DNA of 64,000 bases from Candidatus Cloacimonadota bacterium (GTDB lineage Bacteria > Muiribacteriota > UBA6191): contig JAGSHD010000011.1 of assembly GCA_023954715.1 (NCBI GenBank), positions 1 to 64,000 of the forward strand. Reading direction: 5' to 3'. Under the pieces are notes generated by a model. That model had not been told where the DNA came from. It saw only the letters and a program-made list of their open reading frames with translations, and did not search any database. A program made the position numbers and the translations under genes. Shown piece by piece: positions 33,463-42,284 of this stretch. Positions within the stretch are counted from its first letter, which is position 1. The number at the start of each line of letters is the position of its first letter.

Positions 33463-35322
33463 CTACTTTTTTTTGAAAAGTTTACTAAAAAAAGCTTTTA
33501 CTTTACCTTTTGGGGGCTCAGGTTCTCCTAGTGAATCAGAAGGGTTTTCATTAGTATCACTTGGGGTGGGGGATTTCTCTTCTGGATTGTCAGCTACTTT
33601 TGCGGAAGGGTTATTCGTTGGTTCGTCAGCTTTATCTTCTTTAAGGTTTTCTTGTTTAGAGGCGTCTTCATTTAGTGATTCAATGACTTGGTCTGCAGTT
33701 TCTTCATTAGTGCTTTCTTCATCTAAGACCTCTTCTTCACTAATCTCTTGTTCTTCGATTTCTGAGAGAATCCCCCATTGATTAGCTAGTTTGATGGCGC
33801 AATCTTCTTTGAGTAAAACAAATATTTTAAGAGTATCAATTGCTTTAGAGGATACCTTGGGATTGGGCGCATCCATAGCAAGCTCTAACAGAGGGACAAA
33901 GTCAGAGTCTGAAATATCGGTTATGGCGAAAATAGCACTTAATTTACGATTATCGCTGCGTGACTTTAGCATGGATGTGAGGATTTTTTTAGTGTCTATG
34001 ATGTTTAAGGGATGCAAAAAGATAAGAGCACTGGTTTTTACACGATCGTGATTGGACTCTAATAGTGGGATAATTTGATCTTTTAGTTCGGTTAGATGAA
34101 GACTCTTGATTGCATCAATTGTATTGGCTTGTACCCTAGCATCTGGATGCTTTAGGCATTCAAGTAAAAAGTCTTTATGGGTAGTATCTTTTGATTGAGC
34201 GATAACGATCAAGTAAGTAGCTAATAATCTACGGCTGCCTCGTTCTACTATTTTTTCACGTAGTTGCGATAAATGAGAATAATACTCTTTGGCCATGAGT
34301 TCAAAAAGTGCTTCGATGGCTGCTTTTTCTTCACCATGAGTAATGGACCTTAAAATTTGCTCTTCATTTTCATCTATATCTGGCTTTTCAGTTTCTGAAG
34401 TGCTTGCTGAACTTGTGGTAGTTGCACTTTCTTGGGGAGTTGGTTCAGCTGAAACTATTGGGACTTCTGGATTGGTTTTTGATGGTTCGATGGTAGCTTT
34501 TGCTGTGCTATCTTCTTTGTACAAACCCTTACGTTTTAAGATTTCAATTGCTTTTACAGCGTTAGCAGCAACTTTTTCACTAGAGTCTGTTGTTAGGCCA
34601 TCGAGCAATATAAAGCCGTCTGTAATTTCAAGTTTTACAATAGTAAATAATACGGCATCTTTATATACAGCGTTTTCTTTTTGAATCAATTGTTGGAGTA
34701 CAGATAAAACCTCGGAGTGTGTAAAGTTTTTCAATCCATTTAAAGAGCTATTTCGGACAATTTCAGAGGAGTCTCGAGTAAAACGGACCATCAAAGATAT
34801 GGCATCATCTCCTTTGATTTTAGCTAAACTATCTAAAACGCACTTTCTGATGCTTTCGTTTTTAGAGCGTAAAAAGCTAGCTATGAATGGAATGGATCTA
34901 GTCTTACCAAGATCAGAAAGACTCTCGATTGCTAAAGTCAAAACTTTGGGGTCTCGCTCTGTTTGCAAGAAGCGACTGAGTTGATCAATCATTTTAGGAT
35001 TCTTGGACGACTTGATTTGTTGTAAGCCTTGTATCCTATTATTTGAGTCCTCGTTTTTTAAAAGAAGTAAAGCTTGGGTCTCTTCATTGGTAAAGGGCTG
35101 GGCTATTTCTTTTTGTTCTTGATCTGAAAATAAAGCTGTTTGAACAATTAATGAACCTTTTTTAGCCTCATGTCTGGTTTCAGGGGAGAAGTGATTATTT
35201 GATATATACATCAAAAGTCCATAGGACTCATGATTAGAAAGTTTTACGAGTTGCTTTAAAGCTTGGTGTCTTATTGTGAGGTCTGGGTTATTAATTTGGC
35301 TTTGTAACTCGTTGATGCTCAT
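33463..35322 (-). CDS. HEAT-repeat protein with acidic disordered tail
   Basis: The 619-residue protein lacks a signal peptide. Residues 1-270 hold about seven HEAT/PBS-lyase-type helical repeats (for example DPKVLTLAIESLSDLG and NESIRKCVLDSLAKIKGDDAI). A Pro/Thr/Ser linker (about 278-315) leads to a second repeat block (about 318-510, for example HPDARVQANTIDAIKSLHL). The C-terminal ~110 residues are very acidic and then end in a basic amphipathic tail (KGKVKAFFSKLFKKK). That tail could bind membrane or nucleic acid. It is probably a cytoplasmic scaffold; the partner is unknown. The ATG is preceded by AGGAT. Confidence 0.82.
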   Translation of the reverse strand: MSINELQSQINNPDLTIRHQALKQLVKLSNHESYGLLMYISNNHFSPETRHEAKKGSLIVQTALFSDQEQKEIAQPFTNEETQALLLLKNEDSNNRIQGLQQIKSSKNPKMIDQLSRFLQTERDPKVLTLAIESLSDLGKTRSIPFIASFLRSKNESIRKCVLDSLAKIKGDDAISLMVRFTRDSSEIVRNSSLNGLKNFTHSEVLSVLQQLIQKENAVYKDAVLFTIVKLEITDGFILLDGLTTDSSEKVAANAVKAIEILKRKGLYKEDSTAKATIEPSKTNPEVPIVSAEPTPQESATTTSSASTSETEKPDIDENEEQILRSITHGEEKAAIEALFELMAKEYYSHLSQLREKIVERGSRRLLATYLIVIAQSKDTTHKDFLLECLKHPDARVQANTIDAIKSLHLTELKDQIIPLLESNHDRVKTSALIFLHPLNIIDTKKILTSMLKSRSDNRKLSAIFAITDISDSDFVPLLELAMDAPNPKVSSKAIDTLKIFVLLKEDCAIKLANQWGILSEIEEQEISEEEVLDEESTNEETADQVIESLNEDASKQENLKEDKADEPTNNPSAKVADNPEEKSPTPSDTNENPSDSLGEPEPPKGKVKAFFSKLFKKK

Positions 35323-35776
35323 ATTTTTATCCTGTTGTGGAATTGAAAGGCTCTAGTTTTCAATCACAGTCTAGGTTTGTAGTATATTTTTAATTATGAT
35401 TGGATCTTGCAAAATGATTTGATTTTTTTTGAGGCAAAAAGAGCCTTTTAATAAGAGGGTCCTATTTTGGTCGATCAATGAATCTATTATACTTTTCTTT
35501 AATCATATTCTCAAAGGTTCATGCTTTAAGATTTGTTTGAAACATTTAATATTTTTTATAATTTGAACCTGCTGTCAGAAATAAATACAAAAAACAACAA
35601 AAACAGCTAACTTTTGTATGAAAGCTGCCGATGATAGAACTAAGTCATATTCGATCAATTGGTAATTGAAGTGTTGTAGGCCTACTAATGTGCTCTTTAG
35701 ATCGAATAATTAAGCATTTAGAAGTTGTATTCTGAATGGTGAAACAATAGATAGATTTTAAGCCTATGGAGTTGAA
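35323..35776 (+). promoter_or_regulatory. 454-nt intergenic region with candidate promoter and structured leader
   Basis: There is no gene here. A candidate promoter for the plus-strand gene is TTGTTT (35533-35538) with a perfect TATAAT (35557-35562), 18-nt spacer. The following ~210 nt would be an untranslated leader. In it TATTCGATC (35648-35656) is perfectly complementary to GATCGAATA (35700-35708). That pair encloses CAATT-GGT-AATTG and the 10-bp palindrome GTAGGCCTAC, giving a possible three-way folded RNA. Confidence 0.5.
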
Positions 35777-37021
35777 ATGAAACGAAAAGCAGTATTAGTG
35801 GCAATCTTTTGCGCATTATTAGGATCGAGTTTTTCTCAGGATGCTTACTCGTCATATAAAAGTAACGATTGGGATTCTATGTCTTCATATAATCCAAGAA
35901 ATGATCAAAGTAGAAGTTCTAGATTTTCTTCGAATCAAGCTACTCAAGATAATAGAAGTTATGTTATTAATGAACAAACTGGCGAAAAAGTCTACTTGGA
36001 TGATTTGCGAAAAGAAAAAACATCTCAAACAAAAAACCAAGTGAATCATGCTAGAACGCAAGCAAAAGAAACTTGGGATAACACTAGAACACAAGCTAAA
36101 ACCAACTGGTCTAATGCTAGGACTCAAGCAAAAGATACATGGTCAGACATGAGAAGAATGAATCAAAGACAGTCTCCTCAAAATAATTATTCTCAAAATG
36201 ACCAATATAACTCCAATCAAAGTCGAGCTACTGGGAATGATTATCAGCGATCTCAAAATCAGTCAGACCAAGGTTATAGATCTAATGGATCATCTGATTC
36301 ATCGTATCAATATCAAAATAATCAACAAGACTCTTATAGCAAGCAAGGATCGTCTTACCAAGGTGATTCAAGCAATTATGAGCAAGCGTCATTTGATGAA
36401 AAGCCTTCTCGTTTTACATCTGATAGAAACGCTTATGATAATGCAGATACAAGAGGTAGCTATAATAACTCATATGATGAAAGAGCAAACGAGTCTTATA
36501 GAAACGACTCTTTTGACTCAGAAACTCAAAATACTGGGGTAACTAACTACGATAGTGGAAGTACTTACGAAGAGTCTAATTATCAACCAACGGATACAAA
36601 TAGTTCAAGAGACTATCAACAGTCTTATAATGATAATACTTATCAACAAAACTCTTATGATAGTAAAGTAGATCAGGCTTCAAACTCCGAAACAAGAAAC
36701 TATGATCAAGCAAATAATTACTCTAGAAATTATAAGCAAAATGAGGGTGATTATCAAGCTCCAGCAAATGATAATTATTCAAATCAAGACTACTCTAGAA
36801 ATGCTAGATCTTTTGATACAAGTTATAGTCAAAATGATTCACAAGGGGCTATGTCAAATGCATATGCTGATCGTGGAAGAACACCTAACTTTGAATCAAA
36901 GCGACCAAAAAACCTAAGAGTAAATGTTCAAAACAAAACAAATACTCGTAGAAAAAAATCCTTTTTTGGAAATCCCTTTAGAGGAGTGAGCAACTTTTTC
37001 AAATCAGCATTTAAACGCTAA
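35777..37021 (+). CDS. Secreted Gln/Asn/Ser/Tyr-rich low-complexity protein
   Basis: The 414-residue product has a signal peptide (about 1-20, ...ALLGSSFSQ). Residues ~80-120 contain four 11-residue helical repeats of the form (A/T)RTQAK..W.N. Residues ~130-370 are almost wholly Gln, Asn, Ser, Tyr and Asp, a prion-like composition. The C-terminal ~40 residues are basic (TNTRRKKSFFGNPFRG..., ending FKSAFKR). I know of no matching family. A matrix, adhesive or amyloid-like role outside the cell is inference from composition only. GGAG at 35768-35771 marks the start, and a strong terminator follows at 37039-37067. Confidence 0.8.
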   Translation: MKRKAVLVAIFCALLGSSFSQDAYSSYKSNDWDSMSSYNPRNDQSRSSRFSSNQATQDNRSYVINEQTGEKVYLDDLRKEKTSQTKNQVNHARTQAKETWDNTRTQAKTNWSNARTQAKDTWSDMRRMNQRQSPQNNYSQNDQYNSNQSRATGNDYQRSQNQSDQGYRSNGSSDSSYQYQNNQQDSYSKQGSSYQGDSSNYEQASFDEKPSRFTSDRNAYDNADTRGSYNNSYDERANESYRNDSFDSETQNTGVTNYDSGSTYEESNYQPTDTNSSRDYQQSYNDNTYQQNSYDSKVDQASNSETRNYDQANNYSRNYKQNEGDYQAPANDNYSNQDYSRNARSFDTSYSQNDSQGAMSNAYADRGRTPNFESKRPKNLRVNVQNKTNTRRKKSFFGNPFRGVSNFFKSAFKR

Positions 37022-37038
37022 ATCGTTTAAACTAAAAA

Positions 37039-37067
37039 AACCTCCATTTTTATGGAGGTTTTTTTGT
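37039..37067. terminator. Bidirectional intrinsic terminator
   Basis: AACCTCCAT (37039-37047) pairs with ATGGAGGTT (37052-37060) around TTTT. T tracts follow on both strands (37059-37065 on plus; the A tract 37034-37040 on minus). It separates two convergent genes whose stops are at 37021 and 37075. Confidence 0.92.
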
Positions 37068-37074
37068 TTTAAGC

Positions 37075-37878
37075 CTAGTTTAGGTTGAGCTTAACTTGAT
37101 CAAAAAAATCCAAAATTCGCTTTGAATTCACACCAAAATCAGATCGACCGCTTCGAGATTTAGATCTCATGTGAACCTCACTGAGTTGATCATTAACTTT
37201 TCGAACTTCGATCACTATATCATCGGTAAAGCCTAAAAATTGAGTTTTTGCCTGTGCCTCTATTTTAAAGTCATTAGCAACAGTCTCTACAATACTCCAA
37301 GATGCTAGTTGGGCTACATTTTGTACCGTGTCAAAGGTTTTTTGCTGACTTTGATTTACTTTTAATGGAAGAACTAAAGGAAAAAACTCTGTTTGTTTCT
37401 TTTCGAATTGATCAGCAACATATGTATAGTCTCTTTCTTTGTTATCTTGAGCGATCACTTCAAACTGAGGTGGGTTTGTAAAGCTGGTTGTGATGTCGTT
37501 GATACCAGGTTGAGCCAGCTTGGCAATAACAACTAATAATGCAATGATAGCTGGTAAGGCTTGTAGGACTAAAATAGTTTTACCAACCGTTATGGTGCCA
37601 TAAATCCCTACCCCAATAATATAAAGTAAAATAAACATTTTTACTGGAGTAGCATTGCTAGGGTTTTTACATAAAATAGCCCAAATTAGTCCAAAGGCTA
37701 ATAATAGGTTATATACACCTTGGTTAGAGGCAAAAGTAAAGCAGGTTTGTGCTTGTTCTGCACTTAATTTAAAGATTTTTTGCCCAAGAGGTGTAAGAAT
37801 TACAAACCTCTCTAAGATAAAAAATCCAATATGTAATATTGCGACCAAGGCTAGCAAAGGTTTTTCTAAGGCGATCAT
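37075..37878 (-). CDS. DUF1304-DUF1499 fusion membrane protein
   Basis: I place the start at ATG 37876-37878 (GGAG 8 nt upstream, and it matches DUF1304 starts); an open frame continues to 37935. The 267-residue protein has an N-terminal four-helix DUF1304 domain, about 1-118 (LVAILHIGFFILE, SNQGVYNLLLAFGL, GVGIYGTITVGKT, LQALPAIIAL). A C-terminal DUF1499 domain, about 135-265, follows (FTDDIVIEV, VHMRSKSRSGRSDFGVNSKRI). Both families are widespread and of unknown function. They usually occur as separate proteins, so the fusion suggests they act together at the membrane with DUF1499 on one face. It shares the bidirectional terminator with the Q/N-rich gene. Confidence 0.85.
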   Translation of the reverse strand: MIALEKPLLALVAILHIGFFILERFVILTPLGQKIFKLSAEQAQTCFTFASNQGVYNLLLAFGLIWAILCKNPSNATPVKMFILLYIIGVGIYGTITVGKTILVLQALPAIIALLVVIAKLAQPGINDITTSFTNPPQFEVIAQDNKERDYTYVADQFEKKQTEFFPLVLPLKVNQSQQKTFDTVQNVAQLASWSIVETVANDFKIEAQAKTQFLGFTDDIVIEVRKVNDQLSEVHMRSKSRSGRSDFGVNSKRILDFFDQVKLNLN

Positions 37879-38000
37879 TTTAAAAGCTCCGTGGATTAAG
37901 GTTAAATCTAATAAACAGAAGTAAATGATAATCAAAAGTATAAGAATTGCTATATGTAAAATGAAGTTTTTAAAACAATATTTTAAATACAGACAAAATG

Positions 38001-38030
38001 TTGTGCTTTAATCTGTTAAAAGTTTATACT
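38001..38030 (+). promoter_or_regulatory. Promoter of the small exported protein gene
   Basis: TTGTGC (38001-38006) and TATACT (38025-38030) are separated by 18 nt. The start codon at 38064 has AGGAG at 38052-38056, so the leader is short (about 27 nt). Confidence 0.6.
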
Positions 38031-38063
38031 TAAAAAACACACTTAATATTTAGGAGAAAAATT

Positions 38064-38582
38064 ATGAAAATTATACAGATTATAATGTTGATGGCACTAC
38101 TTGTAGGCTCAGGGTTCAGCGATGAATATGTCCCAGAAGGCTTAAGAGATGTATTAGAAGGAAATTTGTTTGTACAAGCATCTGTGAAACGGTTTCATAA
38201 AAACTTTTCGTATGATTTAAATGAAAAAGTGGTAGATCATTTAACTTTGAAAATTACGAATTTTAGAAATAATAACGAAGAAGATATTCCTAGGCTTTTT
38301 GTAAAATATCTAAAGGACTTTCGAAAAAAAGCTAAAACAGAGCTAGACATTGATACAATTCAATTTGATCAAAAAAGTAAGTTTTTAGAAGATTCAATCG
38401 GTTTGTTTGGTTCTCAATTATTTCAAAAGATACATGTAGAAGGTAACCTAAAACTAGAGTTTCACAACAAAGCAAACCCTGGAGAGCATTTTCGATCTAA
38501 ATTTTATATGACAAAGTTTAGCACCAAAAATGCAAGCTATTCTCGTGACACAAAAACCAATCAATGGGTACAAACTAAATAA
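38064..38582 (+). CDS. Exported protein of unknown function
   Basis: The 172-residue product has a signal peptide (about 1-19, ...LLVGSGFS). The mature protein is charged and shows alternating strands and helices (VVDHLTLKITNFRN, then IPRLFVKYLKDFRKKAKTEL, then EGNLKLEFHNKANPGEHFRSKFYMTKF). There are no Cys residues and no membrane segment after the leader. I recognise no family. The gene is monocistronic, with its own promoter, and ends 5 nt before the convergent spondin-domain lipoprotein gene. Confidence 0.75.
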   Translation: MKIIQIIMLMALLVGSGFSDEYVPEGLRDVLEGNLFVQASVKRFHKNFSYDLNEKVVDHLTLKITNFRNNNEEDIPRLFVKYLKDFRKKAKTELDIDTIQFDQKSKFLEDSIGLFGSQLFQKIHVEGNLKLEFHNKANPGEHFRSKFYMTKFSTKNASYSRDTKTNQWVQTK

Positions 38583-38587
38583 GAAAC

Positions 38588-39346
38588 TTACTTTAGACGA
38601 GTAATTTTAACTTGAGCTACAGGGTTGTTAAAAAAATGGGTATGGTCTAACACAGAGTTTGCTAAGCCATCACTAGAGGTTATAACTCCCCTATGTATTG
38701 ATAAAAACCCTTCATCTGTTGCCGCTGCTGCTGAAACAGCTTTGGCAATTGTGCTCTGATCACCATGAGGCCCAGACATAGTGGATGGAGTTTCAAAGTT
38801 AAACTCGGTGCCACAATCAAAGGCATTGGCATCAACAATTTTAGACTCTCCCACATTTAGGTCATTCATTTGTATGTGGGTTAAACCAGTAAACCCATCG
38901 TTAGTGTTTACTAGCATGTTTCCCCAGGTCAAATAAATATCACTTGTTGCAGATATAGTAACTGTGGTGGCATTGGATGTGGTATGAGAGGCGGTTTCTA
39001 ACCCAGAGCGAGTAGTGTATACATTTGTGTTTAACAAGGCATCACTAAGCCATTTTTGATTGTTTCCAATTTCACAAAGTTCTTCAATAGAACTCTTTAC
39101 TGCGCTACCTGGGGTAAACTCTTTACTTAGTGCATTTTTGTGAAAAATATAAGAAGCGTTAGAAAATTTTTGATTAAAAGTAAAGTTAGTTATTTGCACA
39201 TCGTATTGGGTTTCATTTGTGGTGCTTGAAGTAGTAGAGGCAGAAGTGGTATCTCCATCAATTAAGTTAGGGTCTACACTAGCAGAAAACTTACAACCTG
39301 TTAAAAAAACTGCGATTGCGATGCATGTAAAAATTACATATTTCAT
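38588..39346 (-). CDS. Spondin-domain lipoprotein
   Basis: The 252-residue product has a lipobox leader (IAVFLTGCKFSAS, Cys18), so it is membrane-anchored. After a Thr/Ser linker it carries a Spondin_N-like domain (about 47-250): ITNFTFNQKFSNASYIFHK, FTPGSAVKSSIEELCEIG, VNTNDGFTGL, ANAFDCGTEFNFE, HFFNNPVAQVKIT. Two Cys (in EELCEIG and AFDCGTE) could form a disulfide. In animals this domain occurs in extracellular-matrix proteins. Bacterial copies are exported and of unknown function. It overlaps its upstream paralogue by a single base (TAATG), so translation is coupled. Confidence 0.85.
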   Translation of the reverse strand: MKYVIFTCIAIAVFLTGCKFSASVDPNLIDGDTTSASTTSSTTNETQYDVQITNFTFNQKFSNASYIFHKNALSKEFTPGSAVKSSIEELCEIGNNQKWLSDALLNTNVYTTRSGLETASHTTSNATTVTISATSDIYLTWGNMLVNTNDGFTGLTHIQMNDLNVGESKIVDANAFDCGTEFNFETPSTMSGPHGDQSTIAKAVSAAAATDEGFLSIHRGVITSSDGLANSVLDHTHFFNNPVAQVKITRLK

Positions 39347-40077
39347 TATTTCACCGTAATAGTTACTAAGGCTACAGGGTTCATAAATCGATGGATTCTT
39401 CGATCTAAATCAGAGATGTCACTTGAACTACCATTGGTTACTAGATCTCCTAGATTTCCTCTATGGATATGTACTCCGATTTTATTTGCGTTTTCGTCAC
39501 GGGTAAAGGTTAAACCAGAGCCACTATTATTAAAGTTTAACTCTGTATGTTGTGGAATGCCGGTATTATTATTACCTTGGACAGTAGAAATAACATTTTC
39601 ATCATTGTTTTCAGTGCCAGCATCCCAAGCATTCATGTAAACTTGATAAGTACCAACACTTGTAGGAACTTTGTAAGAGTTGAGCCCCACAAAGCCGTCA
39701 TTGGTTGGAATCAATCGTCCAACTATAGATAGATGTGTATGATTGGCATTTGCAGTTGAATCCGTGTTTAAAGTTACTTTTGATGTTTTTTCTCCAGGGT
39801 TTAATAAGTCACTGGTAGGAAAGGCAGGCTTAAAAGTATCTAAGTCCACATTGCCAACGCTTCCGAAATCTACAAAACTTTCGGACTCAGCCATAGTTTC
39901 AATGGCATTCGAAGCAAGCTGCCCTGGGGTAAAAAGAGGGTCACTCTCAATGTGAGCTGTTACCAACATTTGAGAAAAATGCATGCCAGTTGTTAGATTA
40001 GTAATCGTAACATCAAAGACCGTAGCGTTTGCTTGAGAAAATAATGTAAAAAAAATGAGTAATAATTGAATTTTCAT
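39346..40077 (-). CDS. Secreted spondin-domain protein
   Basis: I place the start at ATG 40075-40077 because MKIQLLLIFFTLFSQANA is a clean signal peptide and GGAT lies upstream; the frame stays open to 40158. The 243-residue protein has the Spondin_N pattern: ITNLTTGMHFSQMLVTAH, LFTPGQLASNAIETMAES, LIPTNDGFVGLNSY, MNAWDAGTENNDE, IHRFMNPVALVTITVK. It lacks the lipobox and Cys of its downstream partner. The two are tandem paralogues and likely form a secreted plus anchored pair. The divergent gap 40078-40346 holds no gene. Confidence 0.85.
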   Translation of the reverse strand: MKIQLLLIFFTLFSQANATVFDVTITNLTTGMHFSQMLVTAHIESDPLFTPGQLASNAIETMAESESFVDFGSVGNVDLDTFKPAFPTSDLLNPGEKTSKVTLNTDSTANANHTHLSIVGRLIPTNDGFVGLNSYKVPTSVGTYQVYMNAWDAGTENNDENVISTVQGNNNTGIPQHTELNFNNSGSGLTFTRDENANKIGVHIHRGNLGDLVTNGSSSDISDLDRRIHRFMNPVALVTITVK

Positions 40078-40346
40078 ATAATAATCCAAGATTTGTATTT
40101 GCATATAAATGGAGAAGACTTTTATAAAACAAGAGTTTAGTTTGTACTTAGTTACCATTTCGTAATTTTCGTACTATTTGTTTTGTAAATTGGAGAACTT
40201 ATTTAATTTATTTTGTTTATGTTTAGCAAAAGTATTGATTTAAAGGAATAGAATAAGCGAAAATTATCAAAGAATTGTTATTAACTTATAATTATTCTAG
40301 ATGTCATTGAATAGACAATCTTCTCTTTGATGGTTACAATTGATAT

Positions 40347-41213
40347 ATGTGTATATTGCCAAGCCTTAAGTATAAGATTTTTTTAAAACTAAATATCTGT
40401 TTTATTTTGTTCGTTTTTTCTTGTTCAAAAGTTTATGCTCAGAAGATTGCATCATTTGACCCCTATTTTTTAATTTTGTTTCATCCTCTAATGGCAGACT
40501 TTGATCAATCGGTTCACCGTTTTTTAAAGCCAAAAGGTGAGTCTTTTACAAAATTAGAGTGGAACATCCAACGAGAAAAACTACTAAGAGAGCTAAGAAA
40601 CCAAAAGCAAAGCAAACAAAATAAGAATATAATTGGTTTTTACTCGAAACTACCTCAGTTAAAAAAACGGTATCCTGTTGAAAAAGATTATAATAAAGAG
40701 TATCAAAAACTTCGCAACGAATATTTAGGATTAAATGAAGATCCTTTTTTGACTAAAGAGTATGTAAAATTTTATTACAATGACAAGGAAAGTTTAGCTA
40801 TATTTTCTAGAATATGGAGAGATATACGAGTAGTTATGGCTCAACTACAACAAGAGCATGAATATCTATTTTACTTACCGATTTACAAGGATCAGGTTCA
40901 AGTAGCCAAAAAACCCTATAACTTAAACTTCTCTGGTACACAATTAGGTGCATCAGCCTATTTAAAGTACACAACAAATCCACAAAAGCTGGCCAAAATA
41001 GAGCTAGATGATCAATTTGAAAATATTGAAAAAATGAGAGACCTTCTCTATCCACATTTAGATTCAAAATTTGTTTTATATGGTTTACGTGATGTAAGTG
41101 CAATACTTTTAAAAAAAATCTTAAAAAAGAATCAAATAGAAGATGAGATTAGTGACATTGTTTCTAATGTGTATGAGATGTGGTTAAGCAAAAATAATAA
41201 GGATAATAGATGA
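40347..41213 (+). CDS. Exported Skp/OmpH-like protein, first of a paralogous pair
   Basis: The 288-residue product has a hydrophobic leader ending ...FSCSKVYAQ (signal peptide; a lipobox reading of VFSC is possible but poor). The mature N-terminus, KIASFDPYFLILFHPLMADFD, resembles the start of OmpH/Skp chaperones (I..VD...). It shares LFHP.M and the later helix pattern with the next gene's product. The centre is charged and helical (KLEWNIQREKLLRELRNQKQSKQ; IWRDIRVVMAQLQQEHEYLFYLP). It overlaps the next gene by 4 nt and is the first gene of a three-gene operon ending in a 2184-residue secreted protein. I infer a dedicated periplasmic chaperone. Confidence 0.7.
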   Translation: MCILPSLKYKIFLKLNICFILFVFSCSKVYAQKIASFDPYFLILFHPLMADFDQSVHRFLKPKGESFTKLEWNIQREKLLRELRNQKQSKQNKNIIGFYSKLPQLKKRYPVEKDYNKEYQKLRNEYLGLNEDPFLTKEYVKFYYNDKESLAIFSRIWRDIRVVMAQLQQEHEYLFYLPIYKDQVQVAKKPYNLNFSGTQLGASAYLKYTTNPQKLAKIELDDQFENIEKMRDLLYPHLDSKFVLYGLRDVSAILLKKILKKNQIEDEISDIVSNVYEMWLSKNNKDNR

Positions 41214-42283
41214 CAAGACTATGGAAAAATAAAAACTATAATTGTTTATATGCTTTCAGCGGTACAAAGTTTTATCTACTTGTGTTGCTGCTTGCGTGCA
41301 GGGTATTGTTTAGTAGTGATATATCAACAATAGACCAATACGATTCGTTACTAAACCAAACTTTAAAGGATAGCTCTACTAAATCTAGACTGGATTTAAA
41401 TACTATCAAAAAGAGTAAGTTTTCTGCTAAGGTGGGACTGGTTTCACTAGACTTAGTCTATTTGTTTCACCCAAAAATGAAAAACTACAACTATTTAATG
41501 AATAGTTTTTTTACTCCCATTCCAAAAGACTTATCGATTCCACTTCCTTATTATTTGAAAAATAAACTAAAAGCTTATAAACAGTACAAAAAGATGTATC
41601 TAGTGAAAGAGTCGGAGCTACAAAGATCTACTATTGAGATAATGAAATCTCTAAAGCGCTTAAAAGAAGAGTTTTTGATGAGCAGTGAAACAGATTTATC
41701 TACTCAAGAATACCGACGACAAGAGACGAACTATTGGAGCGAAAGAAATATTCTTGAAACAAAGCGAAAAGATCTTTTAGAAAACTTTGAAGTATGGAAA
41801 TCTACAAATAATAAAGATTTTTTAATGAGTAATGAGGAAAGAGATCAGCAAAGTAAACAAATTGTCCAAGAAGTACAGTTGATCATTGACTCTATTGTTG
41901 AAAAAGATGGTTTAAACTTTGTGTTTAATATTGATTCAGATATATATGGCAGAACCAAAAAAAGCTATGATTTACCAGCAAAGACTCTCTTTTGGCAGGA
42001 GTATAACGATTACTCTATGTTGTTAAAAGATGAGCTGTATTTCAACTATAAAAAACGTGGAGAGACTTATCAATACTACTCCGCATTAAGTGCTCACTTC
42101 TCTTATTATCCAAAAATAAAAGAGACATTCGCTCAAAACTTTCAAAGTACAGCATTTGTTGGAAAAAGCCAAAATATAAGCTTAAAAATTTTGAAAGAAC
42201 TATTTGATCGATATGGCTATTCACAGACGATAAAAACACAGCTATTGGATTTGATTCGAAAATCTCTTAAGAGAGGAAAATAA
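41210..42283 (+). CDS. Exported Skp/OmpH-like protein, second of the pair
   Basis: The 357-residue product has a signal region at about 20-36 (FYLLVLLLACRVLFSS). The mature part starts KVGLVSLDLVYLFHPKM, matching the LFHP motif of the previous protein. A long charged helical arm follows (ESELQRSTIEIMKSLKRLKEEFL, then ERNILETKRKDLLENFEVW). It ends the core with IVQEVQLIIDSIVEKDGLNFVFNIDSD, the typical closing segment of OmpH-like chaperones. It overlaps the upstream gene by 4 nt and lies 1 nt before the giant-protein gene. Such tight coupling suggests stoichiometric use with that product. Confidence 0.72.
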   Translation: MTRLWKNKNYNCLYAFSGTKFYLLVLLLACRVLFSSDISTIDQYDSLLNQTLKDSSTKSRLDLNTIKKSKFSAKVGLVSLDLVYLFHPKMKNYNYLMNSFFTPIPKDLSIPLPYYLKNKLKAYKQYKKMYLVKESELQRSTIEIMKSLKRLKEEFLMSSETDLSTQEYRRQETNYWSERNILETKRKDLLENFEVWKSTNNKDFLMSNEERDQQSKQIVQEVQLIIDSIVEKDGLNFVFNIDSDIYGRTKKSYDLPAKTLFWQEYNDYSMLLKDELYFNYKKRGETYQYYSALSAHFSYYPKIKETFAQNFQSTAFVGKSQNISLKILKELFDRYGYSQTIKTQLLDLIRKSLKRGK

Positions 42284-42284
42284 A

